Shown: positions 1-5,666 of the stretch, piece by piece | Layout: each line of letters starts with the position of its first letter | Position numbering within the stretch: position 1 is the stretch's first letter | Source of the DNA: WHSM01 sp050701635 | Lineage (GTDB): Bacteria > Actinomycetota > Actinomycetes > Mycobacteriales > Micromonosporaceae | Assembly: GCA_050701635.1 (NCBI GenBank) | Contig: JBOGDF010000250.1 | Span: 1-8,426 of the forward strand | DNA length: 8,426 nucleotides | Reading direction: 5' to 3' | Program-made: the position numbers and the translations under genes | Notes under the pieces: model-generated | What the model saw: only the letters and a program-made list of their open reading frames with translations | The model's database searches: none | Told to the model about the DNA's origin: nothing

Positions 1-1161
1 GGCCGCCATCGCCCGGATCGGGCGCAGCCGGTTGGCGATCCGCATCGGCAGCGGCGCTGCGGCGGGGCGGCCGGGCTGCAGCACCGCGCCGATCAGGCCG
101 CGCTGGATGATCCGCTGCACCAGCTGGGTGCCGGCGGTGGGCAGCCAGCGGCGCTGGCGTACCCGGGCCAGGTCGGATTCGGTGAGCCGGCCGGCGCGCA
201 GCGGGCCGGTCAGCAGCCGGGCGGTGGCGACCGCGTCCTGGATCGCCAGGTTGACCCCCACCCCGCCGACCGGTGACATGGCGTGTGCCGCGTCGCCGAT
301 CATCAGTACGCCCGGCGCGTGCCACTGCTTGAGCCGGTTCACCTGTACGGTCAGCATCCGCACCTGGTCCCACTCGGCGATCTGGCCGACCCGGTCGGCG
401 AGCACCGACCACAGCCCGGCGACCGCCTCCCGGAACGCCGGCAGCCCACGCGCCACCACCTTGTCGTAGCCGCCCTTGGGGATCACGTACGCGACCTGCC
501 AGTAGTCGCCGCGGTCGATGGTGAGCATCAGCTGGCCGGAGCCGATCCGCATCAGCAGGCCGTCGCCGTCGGACTCCCGCCGGGGCAGCCGGAACCACAG
601 CACGTCCATCGGGGCGCCGAACTCGTGCGGGGTGGCGCCGAGCAGCCGGCGTACGTCCGAGCCGCGACCGTCGCACGCCACGGTGAGCGGCGCGTGCACC
701 TCGACCGCCCCGTCCGGCCCTTCGGCGCGCACCCCCCGCACTACGCCATCGTCGATCAGACCGCTGACCTCGGTGGAGCGCAGCAGCGTGAAGTGCGGGT
801 ACGCCGCCGCCTCGTCGGCGAGGAAGTCCAGGAAGTCCCACTGCGGCAGGAACGCCAGATAGTTGTACGGCCTCGGCAGCGTGGTGAAATCCGCGATCTG
901 GTACGTCGTCGCGCCCGCGATCACCCGCAGCTGGCCCACCTTGCGGTGCGGCAGCGCGAGGAACTTCTCGGCCAGCCCGAGCCGTTCCAGGAGCCGGATC
1001 GTGGACGGGTGCACGGTGTCGCCGCGGAAGTCCCGCAGGAAGTCGGCGTGCTTCTCCAGCACCACGACCGGGACCCCGCCCCGGGCCAGCAGCAGCCCGA
1101 GCATCAGGCCGGCCGGGCCGCCGCCGGCGACACACACCTGGGTGGAGATCCGTTGCACCAT
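1..1161 (-). CDS. FAD-dependent oxidoreductase, group A flavin monooxygenase type (3' end cut by window edge)
   Basis: 387 residues are visible and the frame is still open at base 1, so the C-terminus is missing. The N-terminus has the Rossmann FAD-binding motif GGGPAGLMLG (about residues 13-22) followed by VVVLEK, whose Glu would bind the ribose. A CDGRGS segment (about 163-168) matches the DG motif of PHBH-fold hydroxylases. GDAAHAMSPVGGVGVN (about 289-304) is the second FAD-binding motif of the FAD_binding_3/UbiH group. The family normally hydroxylates aromatic or polyketide substrates using NAD(P)H and oxygen. The substrate here cannot be told. The ATG at 1159-1161 is preceded by GGGAGG five bases upstream, a good Shine-Dalgarno. 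The htrA-like gene lies 80 bp upstream on the same strand, but this gene appears to have its own promoter. Family assignment is firm; the specific reaction is unknown. Confidence 0.9.
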   Translation of the reverse strand, partial: MVQRISTQVCVAGGGPAGLMLGLLLARGGVPVVVLEKHADFLRDFRGDTVHPSTIRLLERLGLAEKFLALPHRKVGQLRVIAGATTYQIADFTTLPRPYNYLAFLPQWDFLDFLADEAAAYPHFTLLRSTEVSGLIDDGVVRGVRAEGPDGAVEVHAPLTVACDGRGSDVRRLLGATPHEFGAPMDVLWFRLPRRESDGDGLLMRIGSGQLMLTIDRGDYWQVAYVIPKGGYDKVVARGLPAFREAVAGLWSVLADRVGQIAEWDQVRMLTVQVNRLKQWHAPGVLMIGDAAHAMSPVGGVGVNLAIQDAVATARLLTGPLRAGRLTESDLARVRQRRWLPTAGTQLVQRIIQRGLIGAVLQPGRPAAAPLPMRIANRLRPIRAMAA

Positions 1162-1179
1162 TGCCGCCTCCCGTGAGTT

Positions 1180-1201
1180 GATTTCAACGTCTGATGAAAT
1201 C
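1180..1201. promoter_or_regulatory. Candidate operator: GATTTCA-N8-TGAAATC
   Basis: A perfect 7-bp inverted repeat (1180-1186 and 1195-1201) with an 8-bp spacer. It overlaps the downstream end of the proposed -10 box and the predicted transcription start of the oxidoreductase. A second perfect palindrome, GTTGA-TT-TCAAC (1177-1188), is superimposed on it. It is A/T-rich in a G/C-rich background. Size, symmetry and placement fit a TetR- or MarR-type repressor site, but no regulator gene is visible in the window. Confidence 0.45.
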
Positions 1202-1228
1202 CTACGACACGGCCGAGCCAGGCGGCAA
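1199..1228 (-). promoter_or_regulatory. Candidate promoter of the FAD oxidoreductase
   Basis: Read on the minus strand, TTGCCG (1228-1223) and TAGGAT (1204-1199) are separated by 18 bp. They match the -35 (4 of 6) and the actinobacterial TANNNT -10 consensus. Transcription would start near 1192, giving a leader of about 30 nt that carries the GGGAGG Shine-Dalgarno. Not verified experimentally. Confidence 0.5.
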
Positions 1229-1241
1229 TGTGAGCTGTGAG

Positions 1242-2528
1242 CTACCCGTCGGCGCCGAGGGTGATCCGCGCGGTGTGCTTCTCCGCCCCGCGCAGATACT
1301 CCACCGAGACAACCGTCCCGGGCGCGTGCTTGCGGATCAACGCCACCAGGTCGATCGCCTGGGTCAGCGTCCGCCCGCCGAACCGGGTCACGATGTCGCC
1401 GCCCTTCAGCCCGGCGTCCGCGGCCGGCCCTCCCGGCTCCACGGTGGACAGCCGTACGCCCCCGCCGCCGCCCTTGTAGCCCATGTCGAGCTCGGCGCCG
1501 ATCACCGGCGTACGGGCGTGACCGGTCTGGACGATCTCCGTCGCCACCCGGCGCGCCTGGTTGATCGGGATCGCGAAGCCGAGCCCGATGCTGCCGCCGG
1601 ACTCCTGCTCGCCGGACTTCACGGTGTAGATAGCGGTGTTCACCCCGATCACCCGCCCGGCACCGTCCAGCAGCGCACCGCCGGAGTTGCCCGGGTTGAT
1701 CGGCGCGTCGGTCTGGATCGCCGCGAAGATCGACGGATCGTCATCGCCGCCGGCCACCGCGCGGTCCAGGGCGCTCACCACACCGGTGGTCACGGTGTCG
1801 CGCAACCCCATCGGGGCGCCCACCGCGATCACCGGGTCGCCGACCGCGACCTTGTCCGAGTCACCGAAGGTGATCGGCGTCAGCCCCTTGCGCGCCACCT
1901 TCAGCACTGCGATGTCCGACGATGCCGAGGAGCCGACCACGGTGGCCTTCGTCTTGCTGCCGTCGCTGAACACCACCTGGATGTCTGCGTCACGGCCGGC
2001 GCCGAGCGCGACGTGCTCGTTGGTCACCACGTACCCGTCGGCGGAGATCACGAAGCCGGAGCCGTTGCCGCCCTTGCCGCCGCTGCGGATCGTCACGGTG
2101 ACCAGGCTCGGCATCGCCTCCTTGACCACGCCCGCCACCGAATCGGGCGGCCGCTTCGCCAGCGGCGGCGGATCGTCCACACCGGGCTGGCCGCCGACGC
2201 CGTTGCGGGCCGCGGCGACGTACCCCAGGGCACCCCCGAGGCCGCCGGCCAGCAGCGCGCTGAACAGCGCGACCAGCAGCACCATGCGCAGCCCCGGCCG
2301 GTCGGACCGGCCCGGCGGCTCCGGCACCGGCTCCAACGGAGGCCCGGAGTCGACCGGTACGCCGGGCACCGTTACCGCCGCCCCCGCATGCGGATCCCGC
2401 CACGGGTCGTGCAGCGCGTCGGTCCACCAGGGCGAGCCGGACTGGCCGGTCACCGGCGGGCTGGGCACCGGGCCGGCGTACGGCGGTCCGCTGCCCTGCC
2501 ACCCGGCCGGGTTACCACGGTCGGTCAC
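1242..2528 (-). CDS. HtrA/DegP-type (S1C) membrane-anchored serine protease with PDZ domain
   Basis: From the GTG at 2528 the product has 428 residues. A Pro/Gly-rich cytoplasmic head of about 80 residues leads to one membrane helix (about 82-107), then a trypsin-like protease domain facing outward. The catalytic triad is visible: His172 in TNEHV, Asp205 in SSDIAVLKV and Ser282 in GNSGG. One C-terminal PDZ domain (about 336-426) carries PGGPAADAGLKGGDIV. Such proteins degrade or refold damaged exported proteins during envelope stress. Start choice: a GTG at 2540 is in frame, but the AGGAGGT Shine-Dalgarno (2545-2539) overlaps it, whereas the GTG at 2526-2528 lies 10 bases downstream of it. 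The gene diverges from the methyltransferase gene. In M. tuberculosis the comparable htrA follows sigE and rseA, which are absent here. No convincing -10 box was found for it. Confidence 0.93.
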   Translation of the reverse strand: MTDRGNPAGWQGSGPPYAGPVPSPPVTGQSGSPWWTDALHDPWRDPHAGAAVTVPGVPVDSGPPLEPVPEPPGRSDRPGLRMVLLVALFSALLAGGLGGALGYVAAARNGVGGQPGVDDPPPLAKRPPDSVAGVVKEAMPSLVTVTIRSGGKGGNGSGFVISADGYVVTNEHVALGAGRDADIQVVFSDGSKTKATVVGSSASSDIAVLKVARKGLTPITFGDSDKVAVGDPVIAVGAPMGLRDTVTTGVVSALDRAVAGGDDDPSIFAAIQTDAPINPGNSGGALLDGAGRVIGVNTAIYTVKSGEQESGGSIGLGFAIPINQARRVATEIVQTGHARTPVIGAELDMGYKGGGGGVRLSTVEPGGPAADAGLKGGDIVTRFGGRTLTQAIDLVALIRKHAPGTVVSVEYLRGAEKHTARITLGADG

Positions 2529-2540
2529 GCTGCTCGACAC

Positions 2541-2658
2541 CTCCTGGACGCACCACTCCTACCCAGCATCGCACGACCCCGCACCCCGGCGTCCGGGCCG
2601 GTCACGCGTCCGGGGTGGGTCGCTGCCCGTCTATGGAGCCGCCGATCCATACACTCAG
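2541..2658. other. Gene-free upstream region of the htrA-like gene
   Basis: This is the htrA-side part of the divergent gap. It contains an 8-bp inverted repeat CACCCCGG/CCGGGGTG (2582-2589 and 2610-2617) and a direct repeat GCGTCCGG (2589-2596 and 2606-2613). Both could act on DNA or in the htrA leader. On the minus strand the only -10-like hexamers are weak (TAGGAG, TATGGA), and I see no GGAAC/GTT ECF-type pair. No convincing gene or remnant of sigE or an anti-sigma factor is visible. Confidence 0.4.
2632..2655 (+). promoter_or_regulatory. Candidate -10 box and overlapping operator upstream of the structured leader
   Basis: TACACT (2650-2655) matches the TANNNT -10 consensus and would start transcription near 2662, at the base of the long RNA stem. 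No good -35 hexamer precedes it. A perfect inverted repeat TATGGA-N8-TCCATA (2632-2651) occupies the -35/-10 spacer and touches the -10 box, so a bound dimer would block or recruit polymerase. Lack of a -35 together with an operator at this place could indicate an activator. Confidence 0.4.
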
Positions 2659-2819
2659 GGTGTTCCGTGTGGTGGGTAGCTTGACCAAGGAAGCCGATCC
2701 AGGTCGTCGCTGGCAAGGCGGACGACGACGCCTGTGGCGGAGCCACCGGCGAGGAGGACAACGCCGCCAGCGGCGGGCTGGGCGGCTGAACGGTCAAGTT
2801 ACCCGCCTCACGGAGCACT
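2659..2819 (+). ncRNA. Structured leader RNA (riboswitch-like or small RNA), four-way junction on a long stem
   Basis: Seen by hand pairing: 2659-2669 pairs with 2809-2819 (11 bp); one U-U mismatch (2670/2808); 2671-2686 pairs with 2792-2807 (16 bp); an internal loop (2687-2691/2788-2791); then 2692-2702 with bulged A2697 pairs with 2778-2787 (10 bp). The junction carries three hairpins: 2703-2709/2723-2729 (7 bp, 13-nt loop), 2730-2738/2742-2750 (8 bp, one mismatch, GGA loop) and 2762-2766/2771-2775 (5 bp, CCAG loop). In the 28-position basal stem, four of the five positions that are not Watson-Crick are G-U pairs when read as plus-strand RNA; on the minus strand they would be A-C. The stem ends two bases before the AGGAGG of the methyltransferase. 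I do not recognise conserved cores of SAM, SAH, cobalamin, TPP, FMN, glycine, c-di-AMP or fluoride riboswitches. A MITE-like hairpin is the main alternative; no target duplication flanks it. Confidence 0.55.
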
Positions 2820-2832
2820 AAGGAGGTGCGTC

Positions 2833-3471
2833 ATCGACAAGCCGACACTCCCGCCGGCGGTGCACGAATTCACGGAGTCGTACACCGTGGAAGGCCCCGT
2901 GCTGGAAGCCGCCCGGGGACGCGCCGCGGAGGTCGGGATCACGCCGATCCGGCCGGGTCCCGGCGCCACCCTGCGGCTGCTGGCGACCGCGATCGACGCG
3001 AAGTCCGTGGTCGAGGTGGGCACCGGCAGCGGCGTGAGCGGGCTGTGGCTGCTGTCCGGGATGCGGGCGGACGGCGTACTGACCACGATCGACATCGAGC
3101 CGGAGTACCAGCGGCTGGCGAAGAAGGCGTTCGGCGAGGCGGGGTACGCCCCGGGGCGTACCAGGCTGATCGCGGGACGCGCGCTCGACGTACTCCCCCG
3201 GCTGGCCGACACCGCGTACGACATCGTGTTCCTGGGCGCCGAGAAGTCCGACTTCGACCGGTACGTGATCGAGGCACACCGCCTGCTGCGGACCGGCGGC
3301 CTGTTGGTGCTCGACAACGCGCTCGGCGGCGGCAAGGTGGTCGACCCGGCGGCCCGCGACCCCGAGTCGGTCGCGCTGCGCGAAGTGGTCAAGTCGCTGC
3401 GCGACACCGAGGAGTGGACCACCGCGCTGCTCCCTGTCGGCGACGGGCTGTTGATCGCGGTCAAGCGGTGA
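2833..3471 (+). CDS. SAM-dependent O-methyltransferase, Rv1220c-like (class I, family 3)
   Basis: From 2833 the product has 212 residues, normal for this family of soluble methyltransferases. Motif I is VEVGTGSGVSG (from residue 60) and the ribose-binding acidic loop is TTIDIEPEY. The later TGGLLVLDNALGGG segment resembles the LVLDN region that helps bind metal in catechol-type enzymes. The usual DAD(K) metal motif reads GAEK here (residues 135-138). The substrate is unknown. Start: AGGAGG (2821-2826) is followed after six bases by ATC at 2833; the in-frame GTGs at 2734 and 2860 lack a Shine-Dalgarno, and 2734 would require translating through the structured leader. From memory of homologues, the PTLPPAVHEF-like head is part of the protein, which argues against 2860. 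The next gene begins within the stop codon (GTGA), indicating coupling. Confidence 0.88.
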   Translation: MDKPTLPPAVHEFTESYTVEGPVLEAARGRAAEVGITPIRPGPGATLRLLATAIDAKSVVEVGTGSGVSGLWLLSGMRADGVLTTIDIEPEYQRLAKKAFGEAGYAPGRTRLIAGRALDVLPRLADTAYDIVFLGAEKSDFDRYVIEAHRLLRTGGLLVLDNALGGGKVVDPAARDPESVALREVVKSLRDTEEWTTALLPVGDGLLIAVKR

Positions 3472-3971
3472 GCCAGACGCTCGTGTGCACCCGCTTCCGG
3501 GTGCTGATGATCCTCGGGCTGGTGCTGTTCGGCGCGCTGTGCGGGGTGCTGATCCAGCGCGTGGTGACCGGCCAGCTGCCCGACTACTCGCCGGGTCGGC
3601 TGCTCGGCGCCGCTGGGCTGGGGCTGCTGCTCGGCGGCATCACGGTGCTGCTGGCGGCGGCGCTCCGCGCCCGGGTGGTGATCGACGACGCCGGCGTGGA
3701 GCTGGTGTGGTCGTTTCGCCGGCAGCGGGTGGCGTGGCACGAGATCGAAGACATTTCGCTGGTACGTGGGCACCGGTTGTGGCGGGTGAGGCTGCGCTCC
3801 GTGGACGCGAGCAGCCGGTGTGGTGCCTGCAGTGCCCGATCTGGTTCGACTGGCGGTTCCGCGACGAGGAGTTTCACGAGCCACCGCGGTTCACTCCGGG
3901 GTCGCTGCGGCGCCCGTACCAACGGCTGCGCGAAGAGTGGCTACCGCCGGGAGCTGAGCAGTCGCCGTTAG
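3468..3971 (+). pseudogene. Two-helix membrane protein with PH-like domain, apparently frameshifted
   Basis: The GTG at 3468 overlaps the methyltransferase stop (GTGA). Residues 12-30 and about 44-65 are hydrophobic helices, followed by a short bacterial PH-like strand-rich part (VVIDDAGVELVWSFRRQRVAW, then EIEDISLVRGHRLWRVRLRSVD). After about 3806 the starting frame becomes Cys/Ser/Arg-rich with poor G/C at third positions and stops at 3971. A different frame (codons beginning at positions of remainder 2 modulo 3) then gives a natural-looking continuation, including QPVWCLQCPIWFDWRFRDEE and FHEPPRFTPGSLRRPYQRL. That frame stays open to 4045, over the 3' end of glgC. A one-base loss near 3806-3808 explains the switch. 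It could be a real mutation, making this a pseudogene or a protein with an altered tail, or a sequencing error. Function unknown. Confidence 0.72.
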
Positions 3972-3989
3972 CTGGGCAGGGGCCGATTC

Positions 3990-5210
3990 TCACGCCAGGC
4001 GGAGCGGTTCGTTCTTTCCGAGTACGACGATGCCGGAGTCGGTGACCCGGTAGTGCTCCCGGTCGACGTCGGTGTCGACGCCCAGCCGGTGCCCGTCCGG
4101 GACCTGCACGTTCTTGTCCAGGATCGCGTTGCGTACCACGGCGCCGCGGCCCACCCGTACCCCCGACATCAGCACCGAATTCTCCACCCAGGCGCCGTCC
4201 TCGATCATCACGTCCGGGGACAGCACGGAGCGGGCCACCGTGCCGGTGACGATGGAGCCGGAGCACACCAGCGACTCGTACGCCCGGCCGCCCAGTACGA
4301 ACTTCGCCGGCGGGTACGGGGGCACGTGGGTCAGGATCGGCCACTCGGCGTTGTAGAGGTTGAAGATCGGGTTCACCGAGACCAGGTCCATGTGCGCCTC
4401 GAAGTACGAGTCGAGCGTCCCCACGTCCCGCCAGTACGCCAGATCGCGCACCGTGGCGCCGGGCACCTGGTTACCGCTGAAGTCGTACACCGCGGCGGCG
4501 CCCTTGCTCACCAGCAGCGGGATGATGTTGCCGCCCATGTCGTGCGCGCTGCCGGCGTCCTCGGCGTCGGTACGCAGCGCGTCGATCAGCACCTCGGTGG
4601 AGAACACGTAGTTGCCCATCGACGCGTACGCGACGTTCGGGTCGTCGGCGGTGCCGGGCGGCTGCGCCGGCTTCTCCAGGAACTGCGCGATAGTCAGCCC
4701 GTCGGCGGCGGTCTCGATCACCCCGAACGCCCGCGCCTCCTCGCGCGGCACCCGGATCCCGGCCACCGTGGCGCCCGCCCCGGACGCGATGTGCGCGTCG
4801 AGCATCTGCCGCGGATCCATCCGGTACACGTGGTCGGCGCCGAACACGGCGACGTAGTCGGGGCGCTCGTCGTACACCAGATTCAGGCTCTGCAGAATCG
4901 CGTCGGCGCTGCCGGTGTACCACCGGGGGCCGAGCCGCTGCTGCGCCGGCACCGCGGTGATGTAGTTGCCCATCAGCGTGGACAGCCGCCAGGTCTGCGA
5001 GATGTGCCGGTCCAGCGAGTGCGACTTGTACTGGGTGAGTACGCAGATCTTCACGAAGCCGGCATTGACCAGATTGGACAGTACGAAGTCGACCAGCCGG
5101 TACTGACCGCCGAACGGCACCGCCGGTTTCGCCCGGTCGGCGGTCAGCGGCATCAGCCGTTTGCCTTCCCCACCGGCGAGCACGATCCCGAGCACCTTCG
5201 GCACGGCCAT
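3990..5210 (-). CDS. glgC: Glucose-1-phosphate adenylyltransferase (ADP-glucose pyrophosphorylase)
   Basis: 406 residues, the normal length. The enzyme converts ATP and glucose-1-phosphate to ADP-glucose and pyrophosphate, the committed step towards glycogen and, in actinomycetes, maltose-1-phosphate. The nucleotidyltransferase domain shows LAGGEGKRL (11-19), the allosteric/nucleotide segment KPAVPFGGQYRLVDF (28-42), WYTGSADAI (97-105), the metal-binding Asp126 in FGADHVYRMD, FLEKP (177-181) with the sugar-phosphate contact region, and YWRDVGT (259-265). From about residue 300 the hexapeptide-like pattern (SIVTGTVARSVLSP, ENSVLMSGVRVGRGAVVRNAILD) forms the C-terminal beta-helix of the tetramer. 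The ATG at 5208-5210 has no Shine-Dalgarno but is preceded by TAGGGT six bases upstream, suggesting a leaderless mRNA. It diverges from glgA across vapBC and a DinB gene, and converges on the PH-domain gene. Confidence 0.98.
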   Translation of the reverse strand: MAVPKVLGIVLAGGEGKRLMPLTADRAKPAVPFGGQYRLVDFVLSNLVNAGFVKICVLTQYKSHSLDRHISQTWRLSTLMGNYITAVPAQQRLGPRWYTGSADAILQSLNLVYDERPDYVAVFGADHVYRMDPRQMLDAHIASGAGATVAGIRVPREEARAFGVIETAADGLTIAQFLEKPAQPPGTADDPNVAYASMGNYVFSTEVLIDALRTDAEDAGSAHDMGGNIIPLLVSKGAAAVYDFSGNQVPGATVRDLAYWRDVGTLDSYFEAHMDLVSVNPIFNLYNAEWPILTHVPPYPPAKFVLGGRAYESLVCSGSIVTGTVARSVLSPDVMIEDGAWVENSVLMSGVRVGRGAVVRNAILDKNVQVPDGHRLGVDTDVDREHYRVTDSGIVVLGKNEPLRLA

Positions 5211-5216
5211 GACCCG

Positions 5217-5222
5217 ACCCTA
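5217..5222 (-). promoter_or_regulatory. -10 box of glgC (leaderless configuration)
   Basis: On the minus strand TAGGGT is followed by six bases and then the glgC ATG, so the A of ATG would be the transcription start. The box lies in the 24-bp gap after the toxin gene, and any -35 would fall in the toxin gene's last codons. No convincing -35 is seen. Confidence 0.55.
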
Positions 5223-5234
5223 GCGGCGTACCTG

Positions 5235-5666
5235 CTACCGGGCGAGCAGCTCCGCGATGCCGTCTTTGGTCGGCACGATGTGCGGGAGGCGGGGCAGCTG
5301 CGAGAATCCGGCGTCGGCGGAGAGCAACGCGTCAGCTCCGATCGCCAGCGCCGCGGCGGCCAACACGGCGTCGAAAGCACCCACCCCGGGATGCCTAGAG
5401 AAGAGCGCGAGCCCGTCCGCGAGGTGGGCCGGCGTCACCTGCACCAGCGGCGCCAGGAGGTCCGCATAGTCACTGGCGAGTTGAGCAGCGTCGGCCCGGC
5501 CATGCCGCCGCGCCCGTACGTGGGCGAATTCCTGAATCACTTCCACGGTGGTCGTGGCGGCGATATCGCGCCGCGCCACAGCGTCGACCAGTGTGCGGCA
5601 GGGTTCACGGAGCGGGTGGTCGACGCCCTTCGCGTAAACCAGGACGGTGGTGTCGAGGACGATCAC
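5235..5666 (-). CDS. vapC: PIN-domain ribonuclease toxin, VapC type
   Basis: 143 residues, typical of VapC. The four acidic residues of the PIN active site are visible: Asp5 in IVLDTTVLVYA, Glu46 in EVIQEFAHV, Asp99 in GAFDAVLAAAA and Asp118 in LLSADAGF. They coordinate Mg2+ for cleavage of RNA, often tRNA anticodon loops or rRNA; the target here is unknown. The GTG start (5664-5666) overlaps the antitoxin stop codon (GTGA), so toxin translation should be coupled to antitoxin translation. The two genes form a complete module with no visible damage to key residues. The stop lies 24 bp before the glgC start, so the glgC promoter is squeezed into and after the end of this gene. Confidence 0.93.
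   Translation of the reverse strand: MIVLDTTVLVYAKGVDHPLREPCRTLVDAVARRDIAATTTVEVIQEFAHVRARRHGRADAAQLASDYADLLAPLVQVTPAHLADGLALFSRHPGVGAFDAVLAAAALAIGADALLSADAGFSQLPRLPHIVPTKDGIAELLAR

Larger units (their letters stand above)
1159..1230. repeat. Nested inverted repeat spanning the leader and start codon of the oxidoreductase
   Basis: Bases 1159-1169 (CATTGCCGCCT) and 1220-1230 (AGGCGGCAATG) are perfect 11-bp reverse complements. Inside them 1171-1175 pairs with 1208-1212, and 1180-1186 pairs with 1195-1201. In a minus-strand transcript reading through from the htrA-like gene, the upstream arm would cover both the Shine-Dalgarno and the ATG of the oxidoreductase. A transcript started at the local promoter would lack that arm. 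Confidence 0.5.

Noticed and set aside
1194..2684. A 496-residue plus-strand open frame, and a 347-residue one beside it
   Set aside because: Both lie antisense to the htrA-like gene, which has an intact triad and PDZ domain. The product is His/Arg/Pro-rich nonsense without motifs, typical of reverse frames in GC-rich DNA.
2667..2684. A five-codon frame with two adjacent Trp codons, like an attenuation leader peptide
   Set aside because: No ribosome binding site, it lies inside the long stem, and no tryptophan genes or terminator follow.
2751..2757. GAGGAGG as a second ribosome binding site
   Set aside because: No start codon at a usable distance; it forms the unpaired linker between two hairpins of the structured leader.
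2659..2819. MITE or IS remnant with 28-bp terminal inverted repeats
   Set aside because: No target-site duplication flanks it, symmetry continues far inward, and the mismatches favour G-U on one strand. Not fully excluded without a genome search.
2615..2821. A 68-residue Arg-rich frame that ends at the methyltransferase Shine-Dalgarno
   Set aside because: No Shine-Dalgarno, the start lies upstream of the predicted transcription start, and the Arg-rich content follows from the hairpin sequence. RNA pairing explains the region better.
2538..2828. Perfect complementarity of CACCTCCT (2538-2545) to AGGAGGTG (2821-2828)
   Set aside because: Both are Shine-Dalgarno sequences on opposite strands. 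The first lies upstream of the plus-strand promoter, so they would not share a transcript.
3795..3815. Programmed ribosomal frameshift in the PH-domain gene
   Set aside because: No slippery heptamer is present in the switch region, and a one-base loss is the simpler account.
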